From: Haloarcula pelagica
GTDB taxonomy: Archaea; Halobacteriota; Halobacteria; Halobacteriales; Haloarculaceae
NCBI RefSeq assembly: GCF_030127105.1
Contig: NZ_CP126161.1
Location: forward strand, 2,666,001-2,730,000
DNA: 64,000 nt
Reading direction: 5' to 3'
Made by a program: the position numbers and the translations under genes
The notes under the pieces: generated by a model
What the model was told of the DNA's origin: nothing
Seen by the model: only the letters and a program-made list of their open reading frames with translations
Database searches by the model: none
Shown: in pieces, positions 8,387 through 17,102 of the stretch
How positions within the stretch are numbered: position 1 is the first letter of the stretch
Layout: each line of letters begins with the position of its first letter

Positions 8387-10492
8387 ATGGCTGCATTCAC
8401 ATACGCTCCGGCGATCGTCCTCCTGCCGTTCGTATCGTTCCTCGTCGCGCTGTTTGCCGGCGACCGGATGCCAAAGGGCGGCGCACTGGCTGGCATCACC
8501 GCGACGGGCGGATCGCTGCTGCTCTCGATCTGGGTGGCCCTGACCGTTGGGGGCTTCACCGGGAGTAGTACGTCCTACAACGAGTTCATCTACACGTGGG
8601 TCGCGGGCGTCGAGTCGATCCAGCTTCGCTTCGGACTGTTGATCGACCCGCTGTCCGCACTCATGCTGTTGATCGTCTGTCTGATCGCGTTCCTCGTCCA
8701 CATCTTCTCGCTCGGGTACATGAACGACGAGGGCGAGACGGGCCTGCCCCGCTACTACGCTGGCCTCGGACTGTTCACGGCGAGCATGCTCGGGTTCGTC
8801 GTCGCCAACAACCTGCTGATGGCGTTCATGTTCTTCGAACTGGTGGGCCTGTGTTCGTACCTGCTCATCGGCTTCTGGTTCCGCGAGGACGGCCCGCCGT
8901 CGGCCGCGAAGAAGGCGTTCCTGGTCACCCGCTTCGGTGACTACTTCTTCCTCATCGGTGTCGTCGGGATCTTCGCGACGTTCGGGACCGGCCTCTTCGC
9001 CCCGATTACCCAGAACGGCGAGATCGTGGCACAGAGCTTCCCGGCGCTGGCCGAACACGCCATCGTCGACGGCGAGACCGGCCCCATCTCGATGCTCGAC
9101 ACCGTCGGACTCGGCCCGCAGGCCTGGTTCACGGTGCTTGGCCTGCTCGTGCTGGGCGGTGTCATCGGGAAGTCCGCGCAGTTCCCGCTGCACACGTGGC
9201 TGCCCGACGCGATGGAAGGCCCGACCCCGGTTTCGGCGCTCATCCACGCGGCGACGATGGTCGCGGCCGGTGTCTACCTGGTCGCACGGATGTACGGCTT
9301 CTACGCTATCTCGCCGACGGCGCTCGCAGTCATCGCGCTGATCGGTGGCTTCACCGCGCTGTTCGCGGCGACGATGGGCCTCGTGAAACAGGAGATCAAG
9401 CAGGTCCTCGCGTACTCGACGATCTCACAGTACGGCTACATGATGCTCGCGCTGGGCTCCGGTGGGTACATCGCCGCCGTCTTCCACCTCACGACCCACG
9501 CCGTCTTCAAGGCCCTGCTGTTCCTGGGTGCCGGGTCGGTCATCATCGCCATGCACCACAACGAGAACATGTGGGACATGGGCGGCCTGAAAGACCGGAT
9601 GCCCGTGACCTACTGGACGTTCCTCTCGGGGTCGCTGGCGCTTGCCGGTATCGTCCCCTTCGCCGGCTTCTGGTCGAAAGACGAAGTGCTGTACGAGGCG
9701 CTCATCCACGGCTTCGGTAGTGAAGGCGGTCTCGGGACGGCCTACCTCCTCGCGTACGCGATGGGACTCCTGGCCGTCTTCTTCACCGGCTTCTACACCT
9801 TCCGGATGGTCTACCTGACCTTCCACGGGAACGCACGCAGCGACACCGCGCGTGACCCCGAACCGGTTCACTGGAACGTCAAAGGACCGCTGGCGGTGCT
9901 TGGCGTGCTGGCCGCGACGGTCGGGTTCATCAACATGAAGCCCGTCGCGGAGCTGACCGGCGCACACATCGACTTCCTGCACGCGTGGCTCCACGGCCCC
10001 GACGAGGGCGGCTGGCCGGCCCAACTCGGGACCGGACTGGTCCGCTACGAGGAACTGCTCCACGACATCGGCGGCGTCGCCGCCGGCTACCCGCTGGGCG
10101 AGACGCCGACGCTGCTCGCGTCGGCGGGCGTCTCGCTCGGCCTCGCGCTCGCCGGTGTCGGCGTCGCGACCGCGCTGTATCGCGGCCCGGACCCGGTCGA
10201 GCACACGGACAAACTGGGCGGTCTGAAGACGCTACTCATGCACAACTACTATCAGGACGAGTATCAGGTGTGGCTCGCGACCGGGTTCACCTACCCGCTG
10301 GCTCGCGCGATGGACAAGTTCGACCAGGGTGTCGTCGACGGCGTCGTCAACGGCATCTCCAGTGTCAGTCTCTTCTCTGGCAGCCGCATCCGTCGGATCC
10401 AGTCCGGCGTGGTCAGCAACTACGCCGCGCTCCTGACGCTGGGGCTCGTCCTCTTGCTTGGCTTCTTCGGCGTCGTGGGAGGGTGGTTCTGA
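8387..10492 (+). CDS. nuoL: NADH-quinone oxidoreductase-type subunit L
   Basis: The largest antiporter-like membrane subunit, 701 residues and about 16 transmembrane helices. Motifs include LMAFMFFELVGLCSYLLIGFW, KSAQFPLHTWLPDAMEGPTP, SALIHAATMVAAGVYL and KQEIKQVLAYSTISQYGYM, with the channel lysines and glutamate of the Mrp/Nuo family. A hydrophilic loop near residue 525-570 and a C-terminal lateral helix region follow the core. The ATG at 8387 is used; an in-frame GTG lies 9 bases upstream inside nuoK. Confidence 0.96.
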   Translation: MAAFTYAPAIVLLPFVSFLVALFAGDRMPKGGALAGITATGGSLLLSIWVALTVGGFTGSSTSYNEFIYTWVAGVESIQLRFGLLIDPLSALMLLIVCLIAFLVHIFSLGYMNDEGETGLPRYYAGLGLFTASMLGFVVANNLLMAFMFFELVGLCSYLLIGFWFREDGPPSAAKKAFLVTRFGDYFFLIGVVGIFATFGTGLFAPITQNGEIVAQSFPALAEHAIVDGETGPISMLDTVGLGPQAWFTVLGLLVLGGVIGKSAQFPLHTWLPDAMEGPTPVSALIHAATMVAAGVYLVARMYGFYAISPTALAVIALIGGFTALFAATMGLVKQEIKQVLAYSTISQYGYMMLALGSGGYIAAVFHLTTHAVFKALLFLGAGSVIIAMHHNENMWDMGGLKDRMPVTYWTFLSGSLALAGIVPFAGFWSKDEVLYEALIHGFGSEGGLGTAYLLAYAMGLLAVFFTGFYTFRMVYLTFHGNARSDTARDPEPVHWNVKGPLAVLGVLAATVGFINMKPVAELTGAHIDFLHAWLHGPDEGGWPAQLGTGLVRYEELLHDIGGVAAGYPLGETPTLLASAGVSLGLALAGVGVATALYRGPDPVEHTDKLGGLKTLLMHNYYQDEYQVWLATGFTYPLARAMDKFDQGVVDGVVNGISSVSLFSGSRIRRIQSGVVSNYAALLTLGLVLLLGFFGVVGGWF

Positions 10493-12022
10493 ATGTGGGT
10501 CGCTGCCCTGCTCGCGGTGACGCTGCTGGGAACCGGTCTGGTGCTCCTGTCGCCGGACCGGTACGCCGGCAAGCTCGCGGCCGGTATCAGTGTCGTCCCG
10601 GCCGCCGCGACGGTGTACATGTACTGGGTGTACCTGACCCAACACCAGGGCGCGGGCAACGCCTTGCTCTCGCCCGGTGACGTGGCCTTCAGCCAGCAGC
10701 TCCCGTGGATGGAGCTGGGCGGGTTCCAGATCGCGTACTACGTCGGGCTGGACGGCGTCAGTATGCCGTTGCTCACGCTGACGACCATCCTGACCACGCT
10801 CGCGATCGTCTCCGCGTGGACGCCCATCGACGAGCGCCAGTCGCAGTTCTACGGACTGATGCTCCTGATGGAGGCGAGCCTCATCGGCGTGTTCACGGCG
10901 CTCGACTTCTTCCTCTGGTTCGTCTTCTGGGAGGGCGTGCTCATCCCGATGTACCTGCTGATCGGCATCTGGGGCGGCCCCCGGCGCAAGTACGCCGCGA
11001 TCAAGTTCTTCGTCTACACGAACGTGGCCTCGCTGATCATGTTCACCGGGCTGTTCGCCCTGATCTTCAGCACTGATCTGACCTCGCTGGCCCTGCCGGC
11101 GATGGCCGAGGCCTTCCGGTCGGCGACGGGACTGCCCGAGATCGCCGGCGTCGGACTGGCGACGGTCTCTTTCGTCCTGATGTTCTTCGGCTTCGCGGTG
11201 AAGGTACCCGTCTTCCCGCTGCACACGTGGCTGCCCGACGCCCACGTCGAGGCACCGACGCCGGTGTCGGTGATGCTTGCCGGCGTCCTCCTGAAGATGG
11301 GGACCTACGCACTGCTGCGGTTCAACTTCACGATGCTCGCCGAGACCGCACGCGCGCTCGCGATCCCGCTCGCGATCGTCGGCGTCGTCAGCGTCATCTA
11401 CGGTGCGATGCTCGCGCTGGCACAGCGTGACCTCAAGCGGATCGTCGCGTACTCCTCGATCTCGTCGATGGGGTACGTCATCCTGGGACTCGTGGCCTTC
11501 ACCCCCCACGGGATGGGCGGGGCGACCTTCCAGATGGTCGCCCACGGGCTCATCTCCGGGCTGATGTTCATGTGTGTCGGCGTCATCTACAACACGACCC
11601 ACACGCGCATGGTCGGCGACATGTCCGGGCTGGCCGATCGGATGCCCCGGACGATCGCCGTCTTCGTGGCGGCCGCCTTCGGCTACATGGGGCTGCCGCT
11701 GATGGCCGGGTTCGCCGCCGAGTTCCTCATCTTCCAGGGCGCGTTCGACGCGCCGACCCTGGGCGGCGCGGCACCGATCCTGACCAGCGCGGCGATGTTC
11801 GGCATCGTCGTCGTCGCCGGCTACCTGCTGTGGGCGATGCAACGCACCCTGTTCGGTGAGTTCGAACTCGGCACCGACTACGAGGTGACGCCGGCGGCGT
11901 TCCACGACGTTGCGCCGCTCGTGGTGTTGCTCCTGTTGGTCATCGTGCTGGGTGTCGCCCCCGACCTCTCGTACCAGATGATCCAAAACTCCCTTGTCTC
12001 CCTCGTCGGAGGTGGTGCATAG
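10493..12022 (+). CDS. nuoM: NADH-quinone oxidoreductase-type subunit M
   Basis: An antiporter-like proton-pumping subunit, 509 residues and about 14 transmembrane helices. Recognisable sequences are FWEGVLIPMYLLIGIWGG with the key glutamate, KVPVFPLHTWLPDAHVEAPT, and AQRDLKRIVAYSSISSMGYV. It begins immediately after the nuoL stop codon (TGAATG), and the nuoN ATG again follows its stop codon directly. This is the usual order of the membrane module. Confidence 0.96.
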   Translation: MWVAALLAVTLLGTGLVLLSPDRYAGKLAAGISVVPAAATVYMYWVYLTQHQGAGNALLSPGDVAFSQQLPWMELGGFQIAYYVGLDGVSMPLLTLTTILTTLAIVSAWTPIDERQSQFYGLMLLMEASLIGVFTALDFFLWFVFWEGVLIPMYLLIGIWGGPRRKYAAIKFFVYTNVASLIMFTGLFALIFSTDLTSLALPAMAEAFRSATGLPEIAGVGLATVSFVLMFFGFAVKVPVFPLHTWLPDAHVEAPTPVSVMLAGVLLKMGTYALLRFNFTMLAETARALAIPLAIVGVVSVIYGAMLALAQRDLKRIVAYSSISSMGYVILGLVAFTPHGMGGATFQMVAHGLISGLMFMCVGVIYNTTHTRMVGDMSGLADRMPRTIAVFVAAAFGYMGLPLMAGFAAEFLIFQGAFDAPTLGGAAPILTSAAMFGIVVVAGYLLWAMQRTLFGEFELGTDYEVTPAAFHDVAPLVVLLLLVIVLGVAPDLSYQMIQNSLVSLVGGGA

Positions 12023-13591
12023 ATGGTCCACCAGCTACCCCCGTGGGCAGGCCTCGCGCCAGCGTTCGCACTCGGTGTTGCGGCACTACTGCTCTTCCTG
12101 GTCGACAGCGTCGACCCGGACACGACAAACACCGAGGTCCTCGGCGGGATCTCCGTCCTCGGCGGGCTGTCGTCGCTGGCACTGGCAGTCTGGTTCATCG
12201 TCGGCGGGACCGGCATCCCCGAGAGTCAGGGTGGTCAGGGGACGCCGGTCCTGTTCAACGGTCAGTTGGTCGTCGACCAGATGGCCCTGTTCTTCATGGT
12301 CATCGTCGCAAGCGTCACGGCACTCGTGGCGCTCGCGAGTTACGACTACGTCGCCGAGCACAGCTACCAGGCCGAGTTCTACGGGCTCGTCCTGCTTGCC
12401 GCGACCGGTATGTCGGTGCTGAGCGCGGCCAACAGTCTGGCGACGGCGTTCGTCGCGCTGGAACTCATCTCGCTGCCCTCGTACGCGCTCGTCGCGTTCC
12501 TCAAGAAGAACAAGGGCAGCGTCGAAGCGAGTCTGAAGTACTTCCTCATCGGCGCGGTCTCCTCGGCGGTGCTGGCGTACGGCATCTCCCTGGTCTACGC
12601 GGCGACGGGCGTGTTCCGCTTCGACGGCGTCGCGGCCGCGATCGAAAGCGGCGTCGTCCAGACCGTCGTCGAAGGGAGCGTCCAGGCACAGAGCGGGAGT
12701 CCCGAAGTCCCGATGTCGATCCTGGGCGTGGGCATCCTCCTGATCATCGGTGGGATCGCGTTCAAGACTGCCGCGGTGCCGTTCCACTTCTGGGCACCCG
12801 AGGCATACGAGGGCGCACCCGCCCCGGTCTCGGCGTTCCTCTCGTCGGCATCGAAGGCGGCCGGCTTCGTCCTGGCGTTCCGTGCCTTCGCCGTCGCCTT
12901 CCCGATCGAGTCGCTGATCGGGGGGTCGGTCCAGGCGCTCAACTGGGTCGTCGCCTTCCAGATCCTGGCGATCGCGACGATGTTCGTCGGGAACTTCGCC
13001 GCGGCAACCCAGGAGACGGTCAAGCGGATGATGGCCTACTCCAGTGTCGGCCACGCCGGCTACGTGCTGATCGGGCTGGCCGCGCTGTCTTCCACGGGTG
13101 AAGGGCTCTCGTTCAGTATGAGCGCGGGGATGGCCCACCTGCTCGTCTACGGCTTCATGAACACCGGCGCGTTCCTGTTCATCGCGCTGGCCGAGTACTG
13201 GGGCGTCGGCCGGCGCTTCGAGGACTACAACGGTCTCGGTCAGCAGGCACCGCTTGCCTGTGCGGCGATGACGGTGTTCCTGTTCAGCCTGGCCGGCCTG
13301 CCGATCGGCGGCGGGTTCTTCTCGAAGTTCTACCTGCTCGAAGCGACCGTCAACGTCGGTGCCTACTCGCTCGCGGCCGCGCTCATCATCAACAGCGCGC
13401 TGTCGCTGTTCTACTACTCGCGGGTGGTCAAGGCCATGTGGATCGAGGAACCGACCGGCGAGCGCACCATCGAGTCGTACCCGATGGGGCTGTACACCGC
13501 GATCATCGCCGCGGCCGTCGTGACGGTGTTGCTCGTGCCCGGCTTCACGGCCGTCTCGGACCTGGCCTCGCAGGCCGTCGCGTTCCTCTAA
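12023..13591 (+). CDS. nuoN: NADH-quinone oxidoreductase-type subunit N
   Basis: The third antiporter-like subunit, 522 residues. Family features are ALELISLPSYALVAFLKKN, FKTAAVPFHFWAPEAYEGAP, and KRMMAYSSVGHAGYVLIGL. It is the last gene of the operon. Its TAA stop overlaps the TAG stop of the convergent hydrolase gene by four bases (CTAA at 13588-13591), leaving no room for a conventional terminator between them. Confidence 0.96.
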   Translation: MVHQLPPWAGLAPAFALGVAALLLFLVDSVDPDTTNTEVLGGISVLGGLSSLALAVWFIVGGTGIPESQGGQGTPVLFNGQLVVDQMALFFMVIVASVTALVALASYDYVAEHSYQAEFYGLVLLAATGMSVLSAANSLATAFVALELISLPSYALVAFLKKNKGSVEASLKYFLIGAVSSAVLAYGISLVYAATGVFRFDGVAAAIESGVVQTVVEGSVQAQSGSPEVPMSILGVGILLIIGGIAFKTAAVPFHFWAPEAYEGAPAPVSAFLSSASKAAGFVLAFRAFAVAFPIESLIGGSVQALNWVVAFQILAIATMFVGNFAAATQETVKRMMAYSSVGHAGYVLIGLAALSSTGEGLSFSMSAGMAHLLVYGFMNTGAFLFIALAEYWGVGRRFEDYNGLGQQAPLACAAMTVFLFSLAGLPIGGGFFSKFYLLEATVNVGAYSLAAALIINSALSLFYYSRVVKAMWIEEPTGERTIESYPMGLYTAIIAAAVVTVLLVPGFTAVSDLASQAVAFL

Positions 13592-14541
13592 TCGCGGCGC
13601 TCGTAGACGAACACGCCGCCGTTCTCCCGTTTCTCGACGCGATCACGCGCTTCCAGTACGTCCAGATGGCCGACAGCCTCGCTCATCCCCGAGAAGTACT
13701 CCGTGGCCGGCAGGTCGCCGAACAGCGCCGTCATCACCTCGACGGGCGTCGTCACGCCTTCGTCGACGATCGCCGCGACTTCGTCGGTCCGCTGTTCGTG
13801 GGCGTCGAGAATCTCGTCGATCCGTTCTCTGGGAGCGTCGACCGGTTCCCGGTGGCCGGTGAGAAACCGGTCGTGGCCCTGCTCGCGGAGCCAGTGCAGC
13901 GAGTCGTTGAACGCCGGCAGCACACGCGGCCGTGACTCCCCTGGCTCCGTGGGGGGCTGCAGGAACGGGTTGGGCGTGATGTCCGCGAGCACGTTGTCGC
14001 CGACCAGCGCCTCGCGCCGGCCGTCGGTGTCGTACGAGAAGAGTATCTCGCCGACCGAGTGGCCGGCGACGGTATCGACCGTCAGCGGTTCGTCGTCGAC
14101 CGTGACGGTATCGCCCGCGGCCAGCGTCCGATCGGCCTCGACGCTCTGTGCGTAGGCCAGAAACGCCTCCGGGAGTTGTGTCACCGTCTCCGCGGTCTCC
14201 CGTGAGGTGCCACACCGCTCGAAGAAGTCGACGAAGTATGACTGCTCGTACTCTAGCCGAGCCGCGAACTCGGCCATGATCGGTTCCGCGTCGACGCTCG
14301 CGAGGACGTTCGCCCCCGCCGTCCGGAACCGCTTTGCGAGGCCGAAGTGATCCGGGTGTGGGTGTGTCACGAGGACCTGTTCGATGTCGCCCGGCGCGAG
14401 CCCGCGGGCCTCCAGCGCTTCGAGGAGCCGCGACCAGGCCTCTTCGCTGTCCGGCCCCGGATCGACGACGGTTCGCCCGGCGATGTAGGCGTTGACCGCG
14501 CCGATCTGGAACGGCGTCGGGATCGAGATACGCGTGAACAT
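13588..14541 (-). CDS. Metallo-beta-lactamase-fold hydrolase
   Basis: 317 residues. The metal-binding motif THPHPDH (HxHxDH type) is near residue 60, and GHSVGEILF and TGHREPV near residues 180 and 245 supply further ligands of the binuclear centre. The C-terminal 80 residues look like the winged-helix-type domain of the LACTB2/glyoxalase II-like subgroup (EVMTALFGDLP, GHLDVLEARDRVEKRENGG). The substrate cannot be inferred; thioesters, lactones or nucleic acids are all possible for the superfamily. It is transcribed towards nuoN. Confidence 0.88.
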   Translation of the reverse strand: MFTRISIPTPFQIGAVNAYIAGRTVVDPGPDSEEAWSRLLEALEARGLAPGDIEQVLVTHPHPDHFGLAKRFRTAGANVLASVDAEPIMAEFAARLEYEQSYFVDFFERCGTSRETAETVTQLPEAFLAYAQSVEADRTLAAGDTVTVDDEPLTVDTVAGHSVGEILFSYDTDGRREALVGDNVLADITPNPFLQPPTEPGESRPRVLPAFNDSLHWLREQGHDRFLTGHREPVDAPRERIDEILDAHEQRTDEVAAIVDEGVTTPVEVMTALFGDLPATEYFSGMSEAVGHLDVLEARDRVEKRENGGVFVYERRD

Positions 14542-14640
14542 ACTCCGCCCGTTGTGTACGCGGGTGGATAACGGTTCGTCCCCCGGAACCGCAAGCGCGT
14601 GGGCACAAAGGATTTATTCGTTGTCTCCGTAGGGACAGAT

Positions 14641-14910
14641 ATGAACAAGCACTTCGAAGACGCACGGTACTACCTCAAGCGCGCCGGCGAAACCGCGACC
14701 AGGGGCGTCAAGGAGGAGCTTGAACCGGTCGAAGAACGGTTCCGCGAGCTCACCGGCAACGAGAAAGAGCCCGAGCCCGGTCGGCTCGACAAGGTCAAAA
14801 CCGACCTGAAAGACCTCCAGCAGCGAGCAGAGGGCGACGCCGAGCAGGCGATCAAGGACGCCCGCGAGAAGATCGGCGACTACCGCCAGAGCGAGCAGTC
14901 CGAAGCCTGA
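14641..14910 (+). CDS. Small haloarchaeal coiled-coil protein (DUF7553-like)
   Basis: An 89-residue, charged, largely helical protein (RGVKEELEPVEERFRELTG, then DLKDLQQRAEGDAEQAIKDA). It matches my memory of a small, widely conserved haloarchaeal family of unknown function, listed as DUF7553. The ATG at 14641 lies 26 bases after a TTTATT box at 14613-14618, so the message is probably leaderless. No catalytic motif or membrane helix is visible. Confidence 0.75.
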   Translation: MNKHFEDARYYLKRAGETATRGVKEELEPVEERFRELTGNEKEPEPGRLDKVKTDLKDLQQRAEGDAEQAIKDAREKIGDYRQSEQSEA

Positions 14911-14963
14911 GCCGACCCGGAGAGATAACGCTTAAGTCCGGTCGTCAGGTAGCAGAAGCTACC

Positions 14964-15038
14964 GGGTTGGTGATCTAGTCCGGTTATGATACCTCCTTCA
15001 CACGGAGGATGTCGGCGGTTCGAATCCGCCCCAACCCA
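14964..15038 (+). tRNA. tRNA-Val (CAC)
   Basis: The acceptor stem GGGTTGG (14964-14970) pairs perfectly with CCAACCC (15031-15037), followed by discriminator A. The anticodon stem CCTCC/GGAGG encloses the loop TTCACAC, giving anticodon CAC for GUG valine codons. The T arm is GGCGG-TTCGAAT-CCGCC. CCA is not encoded. The length is 75 bases with no intron. The 3' half is repeated downstream (see the repeat entry), which marks this gene as a used integration target. Confidence 0.97.
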
Positions 15039-15247
15039 TCCTGCGACGAACGGACGTGAGGAGCGGATGGTTCACCAGGATTCGAACCATGGAAGGCGCG
15101 CACAGTGGAGCGAGCACGTCTTCCTTCGGTTCGAATCCGCCCCAACCCATTCTTGCGACGAACGAATGTGAGGAGCAGAATGGTCCGGTTGACTCTCCTG
15201 TGTGGACGACAGGGAGTCTTTCCTCGGTGAGAATCCACCCGAACTCG
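15016..15247 (+). repeat. Tandem degenerate copies of the tRNA-Val 3' end
   Basis: The last 23 bases of the tRNA plus one (15016-15039) recur exactly at 15127-15150. Similarity continues for about 33 bases past each copy (TGCGACGAACGGACGTGAGG against TGCGACGAACGAATGTGAGG), with roughly 27 matches. A third, weaker copy at 15225-15247 matches 17 of 23 bases. Spacings are 111 and 98 bases. Repeated tRNA 3' ends are the usual footprint of site-specific integration (attL/attR). Here no integrase or cargo lies between them, so they look like scars or an empty tandem att array. Confidence 0.75.
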
Positions 15248-15321
15248 TTTTCGCCCGACAGAGCCACCGCTCGTAGGCGACGGGCACAACGTGTAATCGA
15301 CTGGCGAACACCGAGTGTAGC

Positions 15322-15885
15322 ATGGCCGACGAGCCACTTCACGAGCGGATGGAACAGTACGAGCGGCTGGCGACGGAGGCGAACGAGCGGGCCCGCGAGC
15401 GCGATCGGGTCGCCACCGACGTGAGCGACCGGCTCGCGGCGGCCATCTCCACGGCCGCCGAGGAGACTGGCGTGACTATCGAACCGGGCACGCGTTCCGG
15501 GGACGGGCACCGATTCAACGTCACGGCCAGACTCGACAGTGCGGCACTCGTGGCGGCTGCGACACGAACGCTGCCCGACGGGTTCGTCGTCTCACACGTC
15601 AACGACGACGGCTCACTCGACGTGGAGTGGACGGGCACGCGCGAGACGCCGTCCAAACGGGAACACGGCGCGATCCTGAAAGCGATCGTGGCCGAGGAGA
15701 CGGTCCTCGACGAGGACGGCTTCGTCGAGAGTGTCCCGACACGCGCGCGGGTGACCGACCGGGCCGTGGAGTTGGGACTCGACCGGAGCGACGCCGACGA
15801 CCGCCTCGCGCGACTGGCGACGCTGGATGTCGTCGATCTGGCAGACGGCAGCGTCTACCCCGACGAGAACTTCTCGCGGTACTGA
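15322..15885 (+). CDS. Conserved haloarchaeal hypothetical protein
   Basis: A 187-residue acidic protein of unknown function. The first 45 residues are a predicted coiled coil (MEQYERLATEANERARERD). A compact alpha/beta segment follows at 50-105 (FNVTARLDSAALVAAATRTL). The C-terminal third (ILKAIVAEETVLDEDGFVES, then RLARLATLDVVDLADGSVYP) has the spacing of a small winged-helix-like or MCM-type domain, but this is weak. The ATG at 15322 is supported by codon bias of the frame. No operon partner is visible. Confidence 0.7.
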   Translation: MADEPLHERMEQYERLATEANERARERDRVATDVSDRLAAAISTAAEETGVTIEPGTRSGDGHRFNVTARLDSAALVAAATRTLPDGFVVSHVNDDGSLDVEWTGTRETPSKREHGAILKAIVAEETVLDEDGFVESVPTRARVTDRAVELGLDRSDADDRLARLATLDVVDLADGSVYPDENFSRY

Positions 15886-15936
15886 GGGGGGTGTCGCTGC
15901 TGTCGCCTTCAGCCCCCCAGTCGTTCGGTCCGAGAG

Positions 15937-16287
15937 TCACACCGACTCGACGAACATCGCGTCAGCGGAGGTCCCGCCCTCGTTGAACGACAGCACCTTC
16001 GCGCGGATCACGTCGCCGGTCGAGAGACCCGAGGGAACGTCTTCGACGAAGAGCACGAACCCCTCGACCTTCCCGACGGCGACCTGCTCGCCGGAGTGGT
16101 GTGTCGAGAACTCGGTCACGCCGAACTCGTAGGTCGAGCCGACCTCGACCGGCGGTTCGCGCTCCTGTGCGGCCTCGTGGGCTCGCTTCGACGACCGCCT
16201 GTCGGACGACCGATAGCGCAAGATCGCATACGTCCCGCCGAGGCCGGCGGCACCGCCAGCCACGGCGGCGAGGACGAGCAGTTCCAT
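15937..16287 (-). CDS. Membrane-anchored TRAM-domain protein
   Basis: 116 residues. The first 25 form one transmembrane helix (LLVLAAVAGGAAGLGGTYAI), followed by a basic linker. The C-terminal 65 residues fit a TRAM domain (VEVGSTYEFGVTEFSTHHSG, KVEGFVLFVEDVPSGLSTGD, VIRAKVLSFNEGGTSADAMF), a beta-barrel that binds RNA in tRNA-modifying enzymes and in small stand-alone archaeal proteins. Stand-alone TRAM proteins have been proposed as archaeal RNA chaperones. Membrane attachment is inferred from the hydrophobic N-terminus. Confidence 0.8.
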   Translation of the reverse strand: MELLVLAAVAGGAAGLGGTYAILRYRSSDRRSSKRAHEAAQEREPPVEVGSTYEFGVTEFSTHHSGEQVAVGKVEGFVLFVEDVPSGLSTGDVIRAKVLSFNEGGTSADAMFVESV

Positions 16288-16336
16288 AGCGGTGTCTCGG
16301 CGCCGAGCCCCTTAGGTCCGGGCACTCGACGCCCGG

Positions 16337-17059
16337 TCAGGTGTCGTCGGCTTCGCCGTCTTCCTCCTGCGTCTCGCTTCCGTCGTCCTCCTCGTACTTC
16401 TCCATGGCGGCGGCGAAGCTCTCGACGGCTAACTCGCGGGTTTCCCGCAGGTCCTCGATGGGGGTCGGCGTCGCGTCGACGCGCAGGTCCTCGTCGTAGG
16501 GCTCGTGGTCGCGGTCCTCGGTCGTGGCGACCTGGAGCGCCGCCGACTGGACTTCGAGGTCGGTGCGCTTGTCCCCGCCCTCGGCGTGGCCGGCCGCGAG
16601 CGCGTCGACGAGTCGCTTCGACAGCGGCTCCGAACGGTCGCTCTCGGCGTACGCCTCGATGGTCGCATCGAGGACGGCCGGCCCGGTCAGCAGGTTCCCG
16701 GCGACGGTCACCCCCTCCCGCTCGCGGTGGCCGAACCACTCGCCACAGTCCGCACCGGAGAACGTGAACTCCCCGTCGCTGTCGACGCCGTGGAGCTGTC
16801 TGACGGCGCTGTCCTCGTCGGCGGCGAGCAACGCTTCTAGGGCGTCCTCGACGGCGAGGCCGTCGGCGAGGTAGGCGACGCCCTTTCGCCCGAGGTCGAC
16901 GTTGACGCGGGCCTGTGTGGCGACCGCGCCGTGGTCGGTGGCGAACGGACACAGCGTCCCGACAGCGGCCAGGCGCGTGGTGACGGCGACGCCGTAGCGG
17001 GTCTGGTCGACGCCGTCCTCGTCCGCGTAGTGTTCGCGGACACAGATGCTGAAGGTCAC
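16337..17059 (-). CDS. DUF1028 family protein (Ntn-hydrolase-like)
   Basis: 240 residues. It opens with TFSICVREHY and continues with GVAVTTRLAAVGTLCPFATD, GAVATQARVNVDLGRKGVAYL and FGHREREGVTVAGNLLTGPA. That is the characteristic layout of DUF1028 proteins, which adopt an Ntn-hydrolase-like fold with an unassigned amide-hydrolysing activity. The C-terminal 50 residues are a haloarchaeal acidic tail. The lysine/aspartate-rich linker before it (GGDKRTDLEVQSAALQV) is also family-typical. Function in the cell is unknown. Confidence 0.85.
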   Translation of the reverse strand: MTFSICVREHYADEDGVDQTRYGVAVTTRLAAVGTLCPFATDHGAVATQARVNVDLGRKGVAYLADGLAVEDALEALLAADEDSAVRQLHGVDSDGEFTFSGADCGEWFGHREREGVTVAGNLLTGPAVLDATIEAYAESDRSEPLSKRLVDALAAGHAEGGDKRTDLEVQSAALQVATTEDRDHEPYDEDLRVDATPTPIEDLRETRELAVESFAAAMEKYEEDDGSETQEEDGEADDT

Positions 17060-17102
17060 ACCGGCGAGAGGGACCGGACGCTCGAAAACCCGGCGGTCAC
17101 GC

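Noticed and set aside
10232-12031. 599-codon minus-strand frame opposite nuoM
   Set aside because: Very rich in His, Gln, Arg and Asp with no hydrophobic core; a complement of transmembrane codons in nuoM.
14984-15510. Long minus-strand frames containing the phrase GWGGFEPPTSS, overlapping tRNA-Val
   Set aside because: That phrase is simply the translated complement of a tRNA 3' end (GGTTCGAATCCGCCCCAACCC) and is a known source of spurious proteins. The repeats explain its recurrence.
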